64,000 nt of DNA from Arion vulgaris (GCA_020796225.1 CM036753.1:84712441-84776440); one strand, 5' to 3'. Positions 1 through 11,299 are shown, counted from the stretch's first letter. The notes: generated by a model not told the origin, from the letters alone. Translations and numbers: made by a program.

Positions 1-36
1 AGTAAACTATTACAGAGAACATAGGGATGGTGTCTC

Positions 37-122
37 AGAAGGTTTTAAATGTTTACAGCCGAAGGATTGACTAACTAATAGAAGGTTTTAAATGTTTACA
101 GCCGAAGGATTGACTAACTAAT
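37..122. repeat. 43-bp direct repeat, 2 copies
   Basis: Two adjacent near-identical copies of a 43-bp unit that begins AGAAGGTTTTAAATG. No gene signal is seen in it. Confidence 0.85.
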
Positions 123-159
123 TCTTGTTAAACTTTGTTTCTCCGTTATAAGTTAATTT

Positions 160-535
160 GTATGTTTTATGTTAAGTTTGCTTACACATTCTGATTTAAT
201 CAAAAGAAGTATCGTTCTTAGGTTGAAAAGTCGCCCGAGTGGTTACCGGGGCCCAAATTTGGGGTGTAAAGAATAGAACCACTGTTACCTGCCATGCATG
301 TCGTAAGAGGCGACTAAGGAGGTTTGGCTGAAATCGGATGCATGTGTCCTAAACGTGTAGAAGTCTATGCGTTTAGGGCCTACCAAACCAATGTGCAACA
401 TATACACGTTCTTGGCAAAGATCAAACATATCACAAAAAGTGATTAAAATTGGTTGTAAAGAACGAACGCAAAGAAAGAAGAAGAAGGTTGAAAAGTGTG
501 TGTATCAGCTTAAAGAGGCCTTCATCTACTCTACA
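160..535 (+). repeat. Dispersed repeat L, split by a SINE A copy
   Basis: The flanks (about 160-231 and 486-535) match an uninterrupted copy at 23.81-23.91 kb and reversed copies near 2.15-2.45 and 10.47-10.54 kb. The intact copy joins exactly where the SINE A insertion sits here. The family is unclassified; no terminal repeats or coding capacity are visible. Confidence 0.65.
232..485 (+). mobile_element. SINE A, full-length copy
   Basis: About 254 bp. It begins CGCCCGAGTGGTTACCGG, which resembles the A-box end of a Leu/Ser-type tRNA, and ends in GAA repeats. It is flanked by a 12-bp TSD, AGGTTGAAAAGT, at 220-231 and 486-497. Other copies lie at 17.9, 24.2, 27.2, 37.7, 38.7, 49.6 and 56.0 kb. 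I see no clear B box, so the tRNA origin is inferred only from the head. Confidence 0.85.
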
Positions 536-635
536 AACAAACGTAAACTGACTTCACTGTACGAGTTTCCCCATATGTGTCGGTTCCTGACCTCCCACAA
601 CCAGCGCATACATGGCACATCATCTTGCAGATTGT

Positions 636-745
636 AGAGGCCTAACGCAAACGCAATGCACTCACGTTCTCGGCGCAAACCACACTGATCACAAAGTGCG
701 GTTAACGTGGTGACCCATCGTCATTTTCTTCGTTTAACCTGGATT
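636..745 (+). repeat. Diverged SINE A-related 3' part
   Basis: The stretch with CACGTTCTCGGCGCAAACC and ATCACAAAGTGCGG parallels the 3' half of SINE A (ACGTTCTTGGC...ATCACAAAG). It looks like a third, more diverged subfamily; a related piece lies near 39.64-39.69 kb. Confidence 0.4.
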
Positions 746-764
746 ATCATTGGTTCCTGTCCGG

Positions 765-880
765 TTGTTATCCACAATTCTATGTTTGCAACTCTGTCAT
801 ACCATCTCCGTCTGAGAATCCACCGAATACATCTGTTGACAAAGTTCTGACTCGCCACGTGGGGACTCGCCACGTTTCCG
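765..880 (-). mobile_element. Short LINE fragment
   Basis: Nucleotide similarity to the minus-strand LINE C-terminal fragment at 14.55-14.95 kb: both have the pattern CAACTCTG..., CCGAATACA-like text and TTGACAAAGTT. Too short and broken to translate usefully. Confidence 0.35.
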
Positions 881-1271
881 TGCCATACAACAATACACAT
901 TTCACATTTATTTGACTACACCTTTTCATTATGATCTTCGCAACTGTTGCCGACATCACCAGGCAATGTCTCGCGCTGTCTGACAGTGTTTCGCACCCTG
1001 TCACGGATATTGCGACCAAGGTGTTAGAATGTGCAGGCTTGTCTAACTATCAGGTTTCTGTAGCCTCAATCTTTCATTTCAGACCAACAAAGAAATCCCA
1101 TGTGTCAACTGCGTATAGTGACATTCGTATAACCTTGATTATGAAATATATGTTTTGTTTTGTATACTGTTTCTGAATTGTAATATCAGATCACCAAATA
1201 ATAGTAGACTATTCATTCTGTATTATTCTGTTCAATTCTATTTAGGAGAGATAGATTGAGAAACTAGAATA

Positions 1272-1570
1272 TCAGAAGCATCGTTGGTACTATACCATGC
1301 ATACAGTACATCGAGAAACAAAGAATCAAGTGGTTCGGCCATCTAATGAGAATGGAACCACATTTACTACCATCACGTGCCTACAATAATCGACACTCAG
1401 GGCGCAAAGCACGAGGCAGGCCAAGAACACGATGGATAGATAACATCTCAGAGTCCCTGCGAAAGTATGGACTGACAACGTCAAGCGCAACACACTTGGC
1501 ACAAGATAGAAAACTAGCTCTCCCCACGAGGCTTCACGGCAAATGGAGTTAAGATAAGATAAGATTATTC
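1272..1570 (+). mobile_element. LINE C-terminal fragment with GATAA tail
   Basis: A single open frame holds a typical LINE ORF2 C-terminus: an RIKWFGHLMRM-like start, then ARGRPRTRWIDNI, then THLAQDRKL, then a stop at 1550-1552. An AAGATAAGATAAGAT tail follows, as expected of a 5'-truncated non-LTR insertion. The reverse transcriptase core is absent. The same LINE type recurs at 39.2-39.5 kb and more decayed at 31.44-31.56 kb. Confidence 0.75.
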
Positions 1571-1654
1571 TGTTCAAACAGTGCAAAGATAAATTCTGTA
1601 GGAAAAAAGCACAGTGAAAAGAAGAAAGTTTTGATGAATACAAATAGGATCTGA

Positions 1655-1890
1655 AGGGTCTAGAGACGGAGGACTGATTGCATCACACCTGGTTTTACCC
1701 CATATTTTTTGGTACCTCTCTGCAGAAATGGCATCCCTCATGCGAAGAGAATTGCACAAAACACGAACTATATAGCTCCGGCAACAATCCTAGGGTCTCT
1801 GGAAAAAATGAATTCGTGAACATAACGAAGTGGACTGGATTCGAATCCAAAGCCTTCGAAACGCAAGGCAATGTAGTCACAGAGATCCCC
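1655..1890 (-). mobile_element. SINE J (tRNA-headed), minus orientation
   Basis: Matches two other copies, 11.30-11.55 and 30.24-30.48 kb. Read on the minus strand, the right end holds a tRNA-like head with a B-box-like GGATTCGAATCC followed by a conserved body. No clean TSD was found. Confidence 0.6.
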
Positions 1891-2146
1891 TCTGGTACAT
1901 CCCCGTCTCTCAGTTACACGAAAGCTTCTCAGGTACACATCAACTTCTGTTACATCCCAGCATTTCAGCTACACCCGATTCTTAATTACATCCCAACCTT
2001 TCTGCCGCAGAACGAGCCTAATAGCCCTCCCGCTTCCCGCCAGCTATTTAACGTTGAGATTGTCTCTGGTTTCCGGAATCATATAATCATATATAGATTC
2101 CTTGTAAGGAATGCTAGGTTTGTTTCAGTGTTATTTAGGGGACTGT

Positions 2147-2460
2147 AGCCACTTTAAGAAGAGGCACGATCCTTTCAACATTTTTTTTCCCGATCCAGAA
2201 GCACTTGAGCTTTTCAGCTCTTCGGCTCGGTGCCATGGACATCGTAACCCTTCGGTTCGGTGCCACGAACACCGTAAATCTTGGGAATATGTGGCTTTTT
2301 CTGCCATCCCGCGGAATTGAACCCGCACACACCGAGGGATAGTCACCCGTAGTCCAACGCGCTACGAACACGCTGGGCAGACGGGCATCCTTTCAACATA
2401 AGAACAAGCCTTTTCTTTAGTTATATTACAGCGTGTAGGCAAATAAACATTTTTTTAAAG
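2147..2460 (-). repeat. Dispersed repeat L, split by a SINE B copy
   Basis: The flanking text (GGCACGATCCTTTCAAC... and ...TTATATTACAGCGTGTAGGC) is continuous in the reversed family copy at 10.47-10.54 kb, which serves as a paralogous empty site for the SINE B insertion. Confidence 0.65.
2182..2386 (-). mobile_element. SINE B, full-length copy
   Basis: About 205 bp, minus orientation. The tRNA-derived head carries a good B box (GGTTCAATTCC on the minus strand) in a T-arm-like setting, and a body and poly-A tail follow. A perfect 13-bp TSD, ATCCTTTCAACAT, lies at 2169-2181 and 2387-2399. Other copies: 5.08, 35.8/36.4, 53.1 and 53.97 kb. Confidence 0.9.
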
Positions 2461-2814
2461 AACTAACTTCTTGCCTCATTCCCTTCCTCCAAACACACAC
2501 TCCAATTGTATCCAAAATTCACACAGGAAAACAGGTCTGATATAACGAAATTATGTAAGGATACAGTGTAACCACATGTGTCTAACACGCCTTTGTCATT
2601 CTATGTAATTACATGTAATTAAAGAAAGCCACAACTGGAGGAGTGAAATGACTGGTACAATATAGGTACCAGCTGTACAGTTCATTAATATGTTTCAAGT
2701 TTAGAACCACTAATTCCTCAACCACATTTACTAGGTCTTATGTCGCAACAAAAATTGAGAACACACACAGCGACAAACGTTATAGTTATTGCATCGGAGT
2801 ATTTCACATTATTA

Positions 2815-3487
2815 CACAGGCAATATTTTCATATGACTAAATAGATGGGATTATACAGGCAAATATTTCACATGATTAAATAGATGGAATTATACAAACA
2901 AATATTGCACATAGCTAAATAGATGAAAGTATACAAACAAATATTTCACATGACTATATAGATGGAAGTATACAGGCAAATATTTTCACATGACTAAATA
3001 GATGGAATTATACAAACAAATATTTCACATAGCTAAATAGATGGAAGTATACAAACAAATATTTCACATAGCTAAATAGATGGAAGTATAGAGGCAAATA
3101 TTTCACATGACTAAATAGATGGAATTATACAAACAAATATTTCACATGACTAAATAGATGGAATTATACAAACAAATATTTCACATGACTAAATAGATGG
3201 AAGTATAGAGACAAATATTTTCACATGACTAAATAGATGGAAGTATACACACAAATATTTCACATGACTAAATAGATGGAAGTATACACACAAATATTTC
3301 ACATGACTAAATAGATGGAATTATACAAACAAATATTTCACATGACTAAATAGATGAAAGTATACACACAAATATTTCACATAGCTAAATAGATAGAAGT
3401 ATAGAGGCAAATATTTTCACATGACTAAATAGATGGAAGTTTACCTGAAACGTTTTCACATGACTAAATAGATAGAATTATACAAAC
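2815..3487. repeat. Minisatellite, ~39-bp unit
   Basis: About 17 copies of a roughly 39-bp AT-rich unit containing ACTAAATAGATGGAA and ACAAATATTTCACAT. Copies differ at a few positions (GACT/GCT, GGAAG/GGAAT). Confidence 0.95.
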
Positions 3488-3624
3488 ATATCCTGGACTC
3501 TCAGCTACTGTACTATTACCATTGTTTACATCTATATGGAATACGAAATTAATACCTGCTGCATGGAACAGAGGAGTCATCATCAAGATACACAAGAAGA
3601 GCTTCCTTGGCGATTATAACAATA

Positions 3625-4112
3625 GGCTCATAAGACACATACTCACTCAGTATATCTGGATTAGTCATTTTGTCTAGATCGGTTCATAGACACATACTCA
3701 GTATATCTGGATTAGTCATTTTGTCTAGATCGGTTCATAGACACATACTCAGTATATCTGGATTAGTCATTTTGTCTAGATCGGTTCATAGACACATACT
3801 CAGAATATCTGGCTAAATCACATTGTCTAATCGGCTCATAGACACATACTCCCTCAGAATATCTGGCTAAATCACATTGTCTAATCGGCTCATAGACACA
3901 TACTCACTCAGTATATATGGCTATATCACTATGGCTATTTCACTTTGCCTACATCGACTCATAGACACAAACCCCCTCAGTATATCTGGCTAAATCATTT
4001 TGTCTACATCGGCTCATAGACACAAACCCCCTCAGTATATCTGGCTAAATCATTTTATCTACATCGGTTCACAGATACTCCGTCAGTATATCTGTCTAAG
4101 TCACTTTGTCAA
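3625..4112. repeat. Minisatellite, ~57-61-bp unit
   Basis: About 8 copies containing CATAGACACATACTC, AGTATATCTGG and TTTTGTCTA(G/C)ATCGG. Later copies are more diverged than the first three. Confidence 0.9.
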
Positions 4113-4637
4113 CATACTCACCCAATAATCACATAATTGTTACAAGCTTCAACTCACCAACGTTGGAAACAGTCCACAAGATTAAACAGTGCACCAACTA
4201 CATAAACAAGTTTTTACTCAATAAGGACAAGCGAACTTATCCCTAAACGTTTTGAAAGAATTTTTCTCTAAACACCGAAATGGAAAATCTAATTTAAAAA
4301 TAAATTTAAAATTGTTATTTTCAACGAAGAACATGATAAACAGAGAAAATGGGTGAAGCTTTGAGGTGTTCGTCAGATGGCAACTATAAAGATAAACGTT
4401 TGCCAAGACGAATGTAACATCAGTACCTTCAAGATAAACAGCACAGTTAGACAACAAGAGGTGGGAACTGGGGTTTTTTCCCCCCTTATATTAAAACAGC
4501 GGTAACGTACAGAGATCCCAACAAGGTAAATGCCTAGATGACAGATTTAAAAAAATAAACTATTAGAAATAATATCCTTGAATAAATTGAAGAGAAACGT
4601 TTGTAGACGTGGAAATGTGTCTGTTCTGGTATGTATG
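4113..4637. other. Anonymous AT-rich stretch
   Basis: No recognisable gene, repeat family or RNA. Short open frames here have no domain or splice support. Confidence 0.5.
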
Positions 4638-4797
4638 CAGGCTCGTGATAATTTTTGTTGGTGGGGCCAGTCATTTTGTTCCGGATAAATCATGGTTTTA
4701 TATTGCTATATTTTAATTTAATAAATAATAAATACACGATATACTTTATTTTTGGTAGGGTCCGGCCCCACTGGCTCTTATAGACGAGCCGCCACTG
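4638..4797 (+). mobile_element. hAT-like MITE D, damaged left end
   Basis: The interior matches the five other D copies. The right terminus ends GACGAGCCGCCACTG. The left terminus reads CAGGCTCGTG, so about 5 bases of the usual CAGTGGCGGCTCGTG are missing. Flanking 8-mers (TATGTATG and CTTGTATG) match at only 6 of 8 positions, consistent with an older copy. Confidence 0.75.
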
Positions 4798-4904
4798 CTT
4801 GTATGTAATGTCTGATAAACACTAATATACGTACGAGATGTGTGTATTAAAGCTTGATTATAACAAATATACGCACAGTCGTTCTTATTACTTTCTTTAT
4901 CTTC

Positions 4905-5078
4905 TTCCTCGAACGCTCCATTTGTTAAATTACCTGTTAAACCACTCTTTATAGTTTGTATGTGATCTATGACTAAGAGTTATTTGTACGTTGTTCCAGT
5001 TATGCGTCTACAAATATGCCAGCACATCCGATTTCTGCGACGCTTTTTATTTATTAGAGTGGCTTCCCTAGACCCTTA
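4905..5078 (-). mobile_element. SINE C, partial
   Basis: Minus-oriented SINE C, from the GAA-repeat end (read here as TCTTCTTCC) through GCGACGCTTTTTATTTA. It stops where SINE B begins, and the remainder of C does not resume after SINE B. Confidence 0.7.
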
Positions 5079-5081
5079 CCC

Positions 5082-5276
5082 CCTTCCCAGCGTGTTCGTA
5101 GCTCGTTGGACGAAGGGTGACAAGCTACCTGTGAGTGCAGGTTCAATTCCTCGGGCTGGCAGAAAAGCCACAGGTTCTCCAGATTTACTGTGTTTGTGGC
5201 ATCGAAACAAAGGGTTACGATGTCCATGGCACCGAGCCGAAGAGCTGAAAGCTCATGTGCTTCTGGATCGGAAAAT
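5082..5276 (+). mobile_element. SINE B copy
   Basis: Plus orientation with the tRNA-like head (CCCAGCGTGTTCGTAG), B box GGTTCAATTCC, body and A-rich tail. It sits against a truncated SINE C. No clean TSD was found, so deletion or rearrangement probably followed insertion. Confidence 0.8.
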
Positions 5277-5344
5277 AAAATGTTTTAAGATGATCGATCA
5301 GAATGTGCTACTGACATTGTGCTACTGTCATGATTGATGTACCT

Positions 5345-5594
5345 GTCACATGTGTAGTGACGGGGCCTGCAAGGGAAGCAAAGAATAGTACCATTGCGAC
5401 CTACAAGGCATGTCGTAAGAGGCGAGTGATGTAGGACATAGGGAAGCTACTCTAGTAAATAAAAAGCAGCACATAAATATGATGTCCTGGCCAACTTGTA
5501 CTGGCACAACGTACAATTGCTCTTAGACTCATATAACATACAAATCACGCAGAGTGGTTAATAAGTGGTCGATATGGTGCGTTCAAAGAAGAAG
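5345..5594 (+). mobile_element. SINE C copy
   Basis: Plus orientation: starts around GTGTAGTGACGGGGCC, carries GGAAGCAAAGAATAG, ATGTCGTAAGAGGCG and AGTAAATAAAAAGC, and ends in CAAAGAAGAAG. It opposes the partial C copy at 4.9 kb. Confidence 0.8.
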
Positions 5595-5948
5595 TGTGAA
5601 TGTCAAAGTAAACAAAAAGTACAAAACTAGTTTACTTAAATGTAAACTTGTTAGACAAGTAGTTTTATTTGACCAAACGTTCAGTGATGTGTTCAACATC
5701 ATGCCGGTCATCTTTACGTTTCAGTATTCCTTGGTACCCAACTGCGTCGACTTAAAGAGTCGCTATGGTTGGAAATAAACTCACCGCAACTGAGGAATTG
5801 CATCTGGAGATCAGGCACCCATATGCATCCAGAAGTTATGTTAAGACGGAGGATGCTTCCTATTAACACCCGCATTTTACATGACAATTGTAAATATGTG
5901 ATCGACTCTTGCTAACTAGCTACAATTTAAACATTAATAAGAAATAAA
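5595..5948. other. Anonymous stretch
   Basis: Single-copy-looking DNA; nothing supported. Confidence 0.4.
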
Positions 5949-6066
5949 TTAATCAGCGATCCACGGGAACCATCAGTATGCATACTCTTCGATATGTGTT
6001 GGGAGACTGAACATCTATGGGTCTGCAAGGAGTACAATGCCGTCAGTTTAGTAACCAATAATCAAA
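5949..6066 (+). mobile_element. Short element F
   Basis: About 115 bp, matching copies at 9.55-9.66 and 9.93-10.01 kb: AGTATGCATACTCTTCGATA, GGGAGACTGA, CTATGGGTCTGC and GTCAGTTTAGTAACCAAT. The third copy has a TSD, which supports mobility of the family. Confidence 0.65.
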
Positions 6067-6484
6067 GAATTTAATATTTGTAAACATGGAACCCGCAATC
6101 CAAATCTGATCTGAATCTGGTTTTCTTCATTTGCCGGTAGCAAACTAGCAAGCTAAAGTTGTAGATATTCATTGAAAAACTAATCTTGTTAGTTTACCGA
6201 CATATTAAATGACAGTCAAAGATTTGCGTCATAACCAAACTAGAAACACATATATCATGAATAGACAGATGGAATAGATAAGTCAGACAGACCAAGCATG
6301 CATATTTGATAAACTAGACATGCATATTGGACAGATCCGACATGTATATTTGACAGATCAGGCAGAGATAAGATATATAGACCAAACATGTATCATGGAC
6401 AGACCAGGTAGAGATTTATATATATATATAGCATCGTTAACAACAGAAAAACTAAGATATACGTAGTAACGTATCATCAGGAGA

Positions 6485-6582
6485 ATAACAGATGATCAAA
6501 TCAATGAGAAAGTCACCAATACCAACACAGAACGACTAACAAGTAATGGACACATGATAACAAATTGTCATTCTACATCTAC
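6485..6582 (+). mobile_element. Short LINE fragment
   Basis: The text ATCAAATCAATGAGAAAG...ACCAACACA...GTTGTCATTCT-like parallels the post-RNase H part of the LINE at 19.22-19.79 kb. Confidence 0.45.
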
Positions 6583-6795
6583 AGTGGGCATCTGTAGCTT
6601 AAGCGGTAGTGAGCTTGATCACAACCCAATTATACTTGGTTTAAACTCCGCGGTGGGCGGTTTGGAAGCAAATTTGATCGCGTGAAATTTTATGAACAGT
6701 AAAATAGACCTCACCGTTCAGAAAGCAATGGCAAACTACTGAACGTATGAGTGGTGCCTAAAAAATCAACGACTCGTTTACTGTTGCTGATGGAG
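6583..6795 (+). mobile_element. SINE I (tRNA-headed)
   Basis: The head has an A-box-like TAGCTTAAGCGGTAGTGAGC and a B-box-like GGTTTAAACTCCGCGG. The body ends near AATCAACGACTCGTTTACTG. Reversed copies lie at 17.6-17.8, 48.72-48.93 and (partial) 51.54-51.66 kb. Confidence 0.7.
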
Positions 6796-6824
6796 ACGCC
6801 CTGTAAAGTATATGCCATAATTTG

Positions 6825-7312
6825 TTCTCAACTTCAGAACAAGACACCGTCTCCAAGGTCACATTCAACAATTTGTTCTCAACTTCAGAACAAGACACCG
6901 TCGACTCCAAGGTCACATTCAACAATTTGTTCTCAACTTCAGAACAAGACACCGTCGACTCCAAGGTCACATTCAACAATTTGTTCTCAACTTCAGAACA
7001 GGACACCGTCGACTCCAAAGGGCACATTCAACAATTTGTTCTCAACTTCAGAACAAGACACCGTCGACTCCAAGGTCACATTCAACAATTTGTTCTCAAC
7101 TTCAGAACAGGACACCGTCGACTCCAAGGTCACATTCAACAATTTGTTCTCAACTTCAGAACAGGACACCGTCGACTCCAAGGTCACATTCAACAATTTG
7201 TTCTCAACTTCAGAACAAGACACCGTCGACTCCAAGGTCACATTCAACAATTTGTTCTCAACTTCAGAACAAGACACCGTCGACTCCAAGGTCACATTCA
7301 AGAATTTGTTCA
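6825..7312. repeat. Minisatellite, 54-bp unit
   Basis: About 9 copies of a 54-bp unit (TTCTCAACTTCAGAACAAGA, CACCGTCGACTCCAAGG). Because 54 is a multiple of 3 and the unit lacks stops in several frames, long repetitive open frames run on both strands; these are not taken as genes. Confidence 0.95.
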
Positions 7313-7362
7313 TATGAAAAGAAATTTCACAAACTTTCAGCTATTTTTCTTCCAATTTTTTG

Positions 7363-7707
7363 TTCTCATCAAATTGTTTCACTTAGGATGTCAAATTGTT
7401 TCACTTAGGATGTCAAATTGTTTCACTTAGGATGTCAAATTGTTTCACTTAGGATGTCAAATTGTTTCACTTAGGATGTCAAATTGTTTCACTTAGGATG
7501 TCAAATTGTTTCACTTAGGATGTCAAATTGTTTCACTTAGGATGTCAAATTGTTTCACTTAGGATGTCAAATTGTTTCACTTAGGATGTCAAATTGTTTC
7601 ACTTAGGATGTCAAATTGTTTCACTTAGGATGTCAAATTGTTTCACTTAGGATGTCAAATTGTTTCACTTAGGATGTCAAATTGTTTCACTTAGGATGTC
7701 AAATTGT
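7363..7707. repeat. Minisatellite, 22-bp unit
   Basis: About 15 nearly identical copies of the 22-mer AATTGTTTCACTTAGGATG+TCA. It directly follows the 54-bp array after a ~50-bp spacer. Confidence 0.97.
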
Positions 7708-8039
7708 AAGTGCTTTAAAAATTCATCATCAAATAGTTTGTTCCTTCTGGAACTTGGCTCTAATGACAGCAGTCTTGAAAAACTCTATTCTGTGCAAGTT
7801 AACCGGCGTCAGCAGCAGTCATTCTCAGATCGTCAATGAAATCTTGCACCCTTCGTCTTTTAGGTCTTCTTTAAAAATTACAATACTTCAAAAAAGTCTT
7901 CGTTTTTTTTTGGTGTTGTTTATTGTTATTACTCTATTTTTGTATGACAATATTTTATTTTATCTTTCTACCAGAAACCTTATTTTTTTTACTGAGAAAA
8001 ATTGTATACATTGTTTTGTAATTGTTATTATTCTCATCA

Positions 8040-8305
8040 TGTTTAATTATTTTCTATATGAGCATACATTTTCCTGCTTTCTCATACATACACTATCATA
8101 CATTCCCCCACCGAATACATAAACAACATTTCTTTGTTTAATATGACCATATATTATCTCGCTCTCACATACACTCACTCTATAGTACATTCAATCGTTG
8201 AATACATAAAACTCATAGTTCCAGTTTTTGTATGAGCGCACTTTATCACACTCTCTCATACACATTCTAACACACATTCACACACCGAATACATAACTGT
8301 GTATT
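8040..8305. repeat. Degenerate ~95-bp tandem repeat
   Basis: Three diverged copies, each with CTCTCATACACA-like text and ending CACCGAATACATAA. Confidence 0.6.
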
Positions 8306-8336
8306 AGAATTCAACAAAACCAGACAGTGTTGTTAC

Positions 8337-8499
8337 CAGTGGCGGCTCGGGGTCATTTTTCTTGGTGAGGCCAGACACAAATTTTCGGAAATATCATTTT
8401 TTAAAAATAGTATTTACCATTATTTGTCTATTCCGGGAAGTTATTCCCCCTTTCGGTGGGGCCCAGGCTCCACTGGCCCTTAATGACTAGCCGCCCCTG
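8337..8499 (+). mobile_element. hAT-like MITE D
   Basis: 163 bp with terminal inverted repeats (CAGTGGCGGCTCG at the left, CTAGCCGCCCCTG at the right) and a perfect 8-bp TSD, GTTGTTAC, at 8329-8336 and 8500-8507. An 8-bp TSD with CAG...CTG ends is typical of hAT elements. No transposase is present. Confidence 0.92.
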
Positions 8500-8507
8500 G
8501 TTGTTAC

Positions 8508-9013
8508 TTATTCAATATTAGATGATACTAGTTTTAACAATGAGCTGAATACACGAGATTAGACAATACCCATCTTAAAGGGGAAGTATGTGAAAAAGAG
8601 AAGCTTCAAAAAAACATTGTGTCACTTGTAAAATTAATGGAAAACGAGACATAGGAAGACAGTGAGAAAATTATGGATAGTGGTTTTATGGCACTGAAGA
8701 CTTAACATCCGAACTGATAGACAGCACTACGCACAGACGTTTGTTGAGATCTGTGATCGCCTACGCCATTCGGAACGGAACATGATAATGACGACCCATC
8801 TTAACAATGAGCTACACACACACAATTAAACTGACACATCTAAAACTACAACTATACTCAGTGCACGCACGATTAGTATGAGACATCCAACATAATGGGA
8901 TAAGACCAGATCAATAATGGAAACGTACCTGCTGTCTTCTGCTATCTCAACACGGCGTCTGTTCTCTTTTTGTTTTGATTACATTAAGTTGCACATCTTT
9001 CTAGCCAGCTTTC
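8508..9013. other. Anonymous stretch
   Basis: No supported feature; no open frame with domain or splice evidence. Confidence 0.4.
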
Positions 9014-9022
9014 ATGTATTAA

Positions 9023-9353
9023 CTGGGGGACTGCCTAGAGTAGTTGATAGTAGCTCGGCCTGCTAGCTGTGAGACGCCTCATAGCTCGGGTTCGAATCTA
9101 CTGTCCGGCATTTGTTCGAGTCCCCTGGTCTTACTCAGGACGATAACGTGAGTACCTCTGAAGTCGGAGAAAATCTGCCTGTATGGCGAGGGAATACTAA
9201 TTACGAGTACATTGAGCACACGGCTGCCAGTGTAAAGTAATTTACAATGTGCACGCTGCTGCCATTGTAAGAAATTGGAAAAAAAGATTTTCACGCAAAA
9301 ATCAGTTTCAGAGATGAAACTTCGTCTGAGTTGAAAGCGGACGAAAGAAAAAA
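9023..9353 (+). mobile_element. SINE E (tRNA-headed)
   Basis: 331 bp. The A-box-like TAGCTCGGCCTGCTAGCTG and B box GGGTTCGAATCTAC lie in the first 90 bp; a conserved body and an A-rich tail follow. A 9-bp TSD, ATGTATTAA, lies at 9014-9022 and 9354-9362. A second copy, reversed, is at 29.0-29.34 kb. Confidence 0.88.
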
Positions 9354-9548
9354 ATGTATTAATCTTGTAAATCGTGACCTCAAGTACTGCCTCATCATAC
9401 ACATTTCATATATAAACTTAATAGATAATAAATAGATAATAATACACTAAAATCGATGTTGAATCGATCAAGCGATTTAAGCAGTTTGGAGTTACCCGAT
9501 GTTCAAGTCAAACTGGATGTCTGAGAGGCAGAGTGAGAGGTGTGTTTA

Positions 9549-9658
9549 ATCAGCGAGCCACAGGAACCATCAGTATGCATACTCTTCGATATCTGTTGGG
9601 GAGACTGAGCATCTATGGGTCTGCCCGGAGTGCAATGACGTCAGTTTAGTAACCAATA
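9549..9658 (+). mobile_element. Short element F
   Basis: Starts AATCAGCGAGCCACAGGAAC and ends GTAACCAATAACCAAT. This is the least damaged copy of the family. Confidence 0.65.
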
Positions 9659-9926
9659 ACCAATAGATAATAAAGAAATTATGTGAGTAATCCGTTACAA
9701 TACACATTCTTTTTCTTCTCTCTCCAACCAAGGCTGGGAGTTTTCATTCTTGGGAAAAGATACATTAATTAGATATCCTTCCTTCAATATTGGTTCACTA
9801 TCGTTTCAATGTATATATCACGCTCTATGTAAAAAGGTATGGGAAACAGGAATATCGCCAGTGGAATATGATCAATATTTATTCAAATATATATCAAGGG
9901 AGACACTAAATTATCTACAAACTATA

Positions 9927-10008
9927 CTCTTCGATGTCTGTTGGGGAGACTGAGCACCTATGGGTCTGCCCGGAGTGCAATGACGTCAGTTTAGTAACCA
10001 ATAACCAA
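9927..10008 (+). mobile_element. Short element F, 5'-truncated, with TSD
   Basis: 82 bp from CTCTTCGATGTCTG to the AACCAA tail, flanked by the 11-bp TSD TACAAACTATA at 9916-9926 and 10009-10019. The truncated left end and clean TSD fit target-primed insertion. Confidence 0.78.
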
Positions 10009-10019
10009 TACAAACTATA

Positions 10020-10467
10020 GACCAGTGGTACTGATTAGCCACGCAAGTAAAATCTTACTAAAAATAATATAGGAAGACTCGCTAGGAGACTGAGCGAAAA
10101 CATAAATATAACACACAAGTTGGGATTTACACGTACCAGTGGTACACGGGACTACATTTATTTATTAAGAGAACAATCAAATCGAAATCTAGAGAGTATC
10201 ATGTCGATTTATATACAATATGAATATGAAAGTATTGGTCCTGTAAACAAAGGAAAAGAAGTAACGCATACATAAGTGCCATGCTGAAGAAGAAACAGAA
10301 TTATGTACAAGAAAATAACCAGATTTGTTTATATGCCTCATTTGAACAGTGAAAGTTATATCATATGTTCATCTCTCTCAAAAAATGTATGTTCCTTTTT
10401 GAATTAAAGATATCAAGAACAAATGTGTATTTTATGTGTTTTGTTTGTTATGTATGGGATTCAAACC
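10020..10467. other. Anonymous stretch
   Basis: Nothing supported. Confidence 0.4.
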
Positions 10468-10545
10468 TGTTTTAAGAGAAGGCACGCTCTTTTCAACCTA
10501 AGGACGAACATTGTTTTGGTTATATCACAGCATGTATGCCAACAA
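10468..10545 (-). repeat. Dispersed repeat L, uninterrupted
   Basis: Reads GGCACGCTCTTTTCAACC straight through the point where SINE B entered the copy at 2.18 kb. Confidence 0.6.
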
Positions 10546-10743
10546 ATATGAAAAATAATAATTAACTCCTCTCGGAGTTTACCCAAGATAACTAGAATTT
10601 AGTTCGGTATTTTATTTTACAAACCAAAATATAGCATATGTACAATTTACAAAACAAAGTTCTGCAGGTTAGCAAATATCGTAAATTATTATGTTTTGGA
10701 AGATATTCTCTAAAGTTATAAATTTCCAAAATCTTGACGTGAA

Positions 10744-10836
10744 ATGAAGTGAATATTGGTATGCCACCGGTTGATAAGTGCTTGGCTTAAATGAAGTGAA
10801 TACTGGTATGCCACCGGTTGATAAGTGCTTGGCTAC
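10744..10836. repeat. 47-bp direct repeat, 2 copies
   Basis: Two copies of ATGAAGTGAATATTGG...CCACCGGTTGATAAGTGCTT. Little else nearby. Confidence 0.85.
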
Positions 10837-10967
10837 GGAACAAGAATGACTTATACATAAAGTGCTACAATAAGAGCTAATAAATAACTCGTTGATAACA
10901 GCAACATGCAGCAACAGATCTGGTTGTATTGACGTATATGTTCAAGTTGTTCTATGTACTGTTGGAC

Positions 10968-11027
10968 CTGCTTTGCGATAACGGTATAAATAAAAATGGT
11001 AAATATAAGACATGTCTTTCCGTTCAT
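10968..11027 (-). CDS. Candidate signal-peptide exon (low support)
   Basis: From an ATG at 11027-11025 the minus strand encodes MNGK followed by a hydrophobic stretch (TCLIFTIFIYTVIA) that looks like a signal peptide or membrane anchor, then KQ at a possible donor AAGCAG|GTCCAA. The frame stays open downstream with helical-looking polar residues, so the 3' boundary is uncertain. No partner exon was identified, so this may be chance. Confidence 0.2.
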
Positions 11028-11299
11028 GTATAAAATGCTGGTAACATATCTCTGCTGGCAAGGAAAACTGTCTCTACACGACCATTTGCTTCCATTTAGC
11101 AGTAGATTTGTGGAGCTGTGATATCGTCTCACAGATAAACAAGGAGGTTTTGTGTGAGGGCAAATAACAGCGAGCAGTACAGTAGCGCGCTGAAGATTAG
11201 CTGTGACGTAGTGTCTAGTAACTGGACTCGGATAAGGAAAGACGAAAGAGGTACTTCAGAGATCAGACAAATACATCATTCCCTCTGATGGAAGTCTAA

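Noticed and set aside
6751..7430. Open frames on both strands of the 54-bp array
   Set aside because: Caused by the 54-bp period with few st­ops; no independent support.
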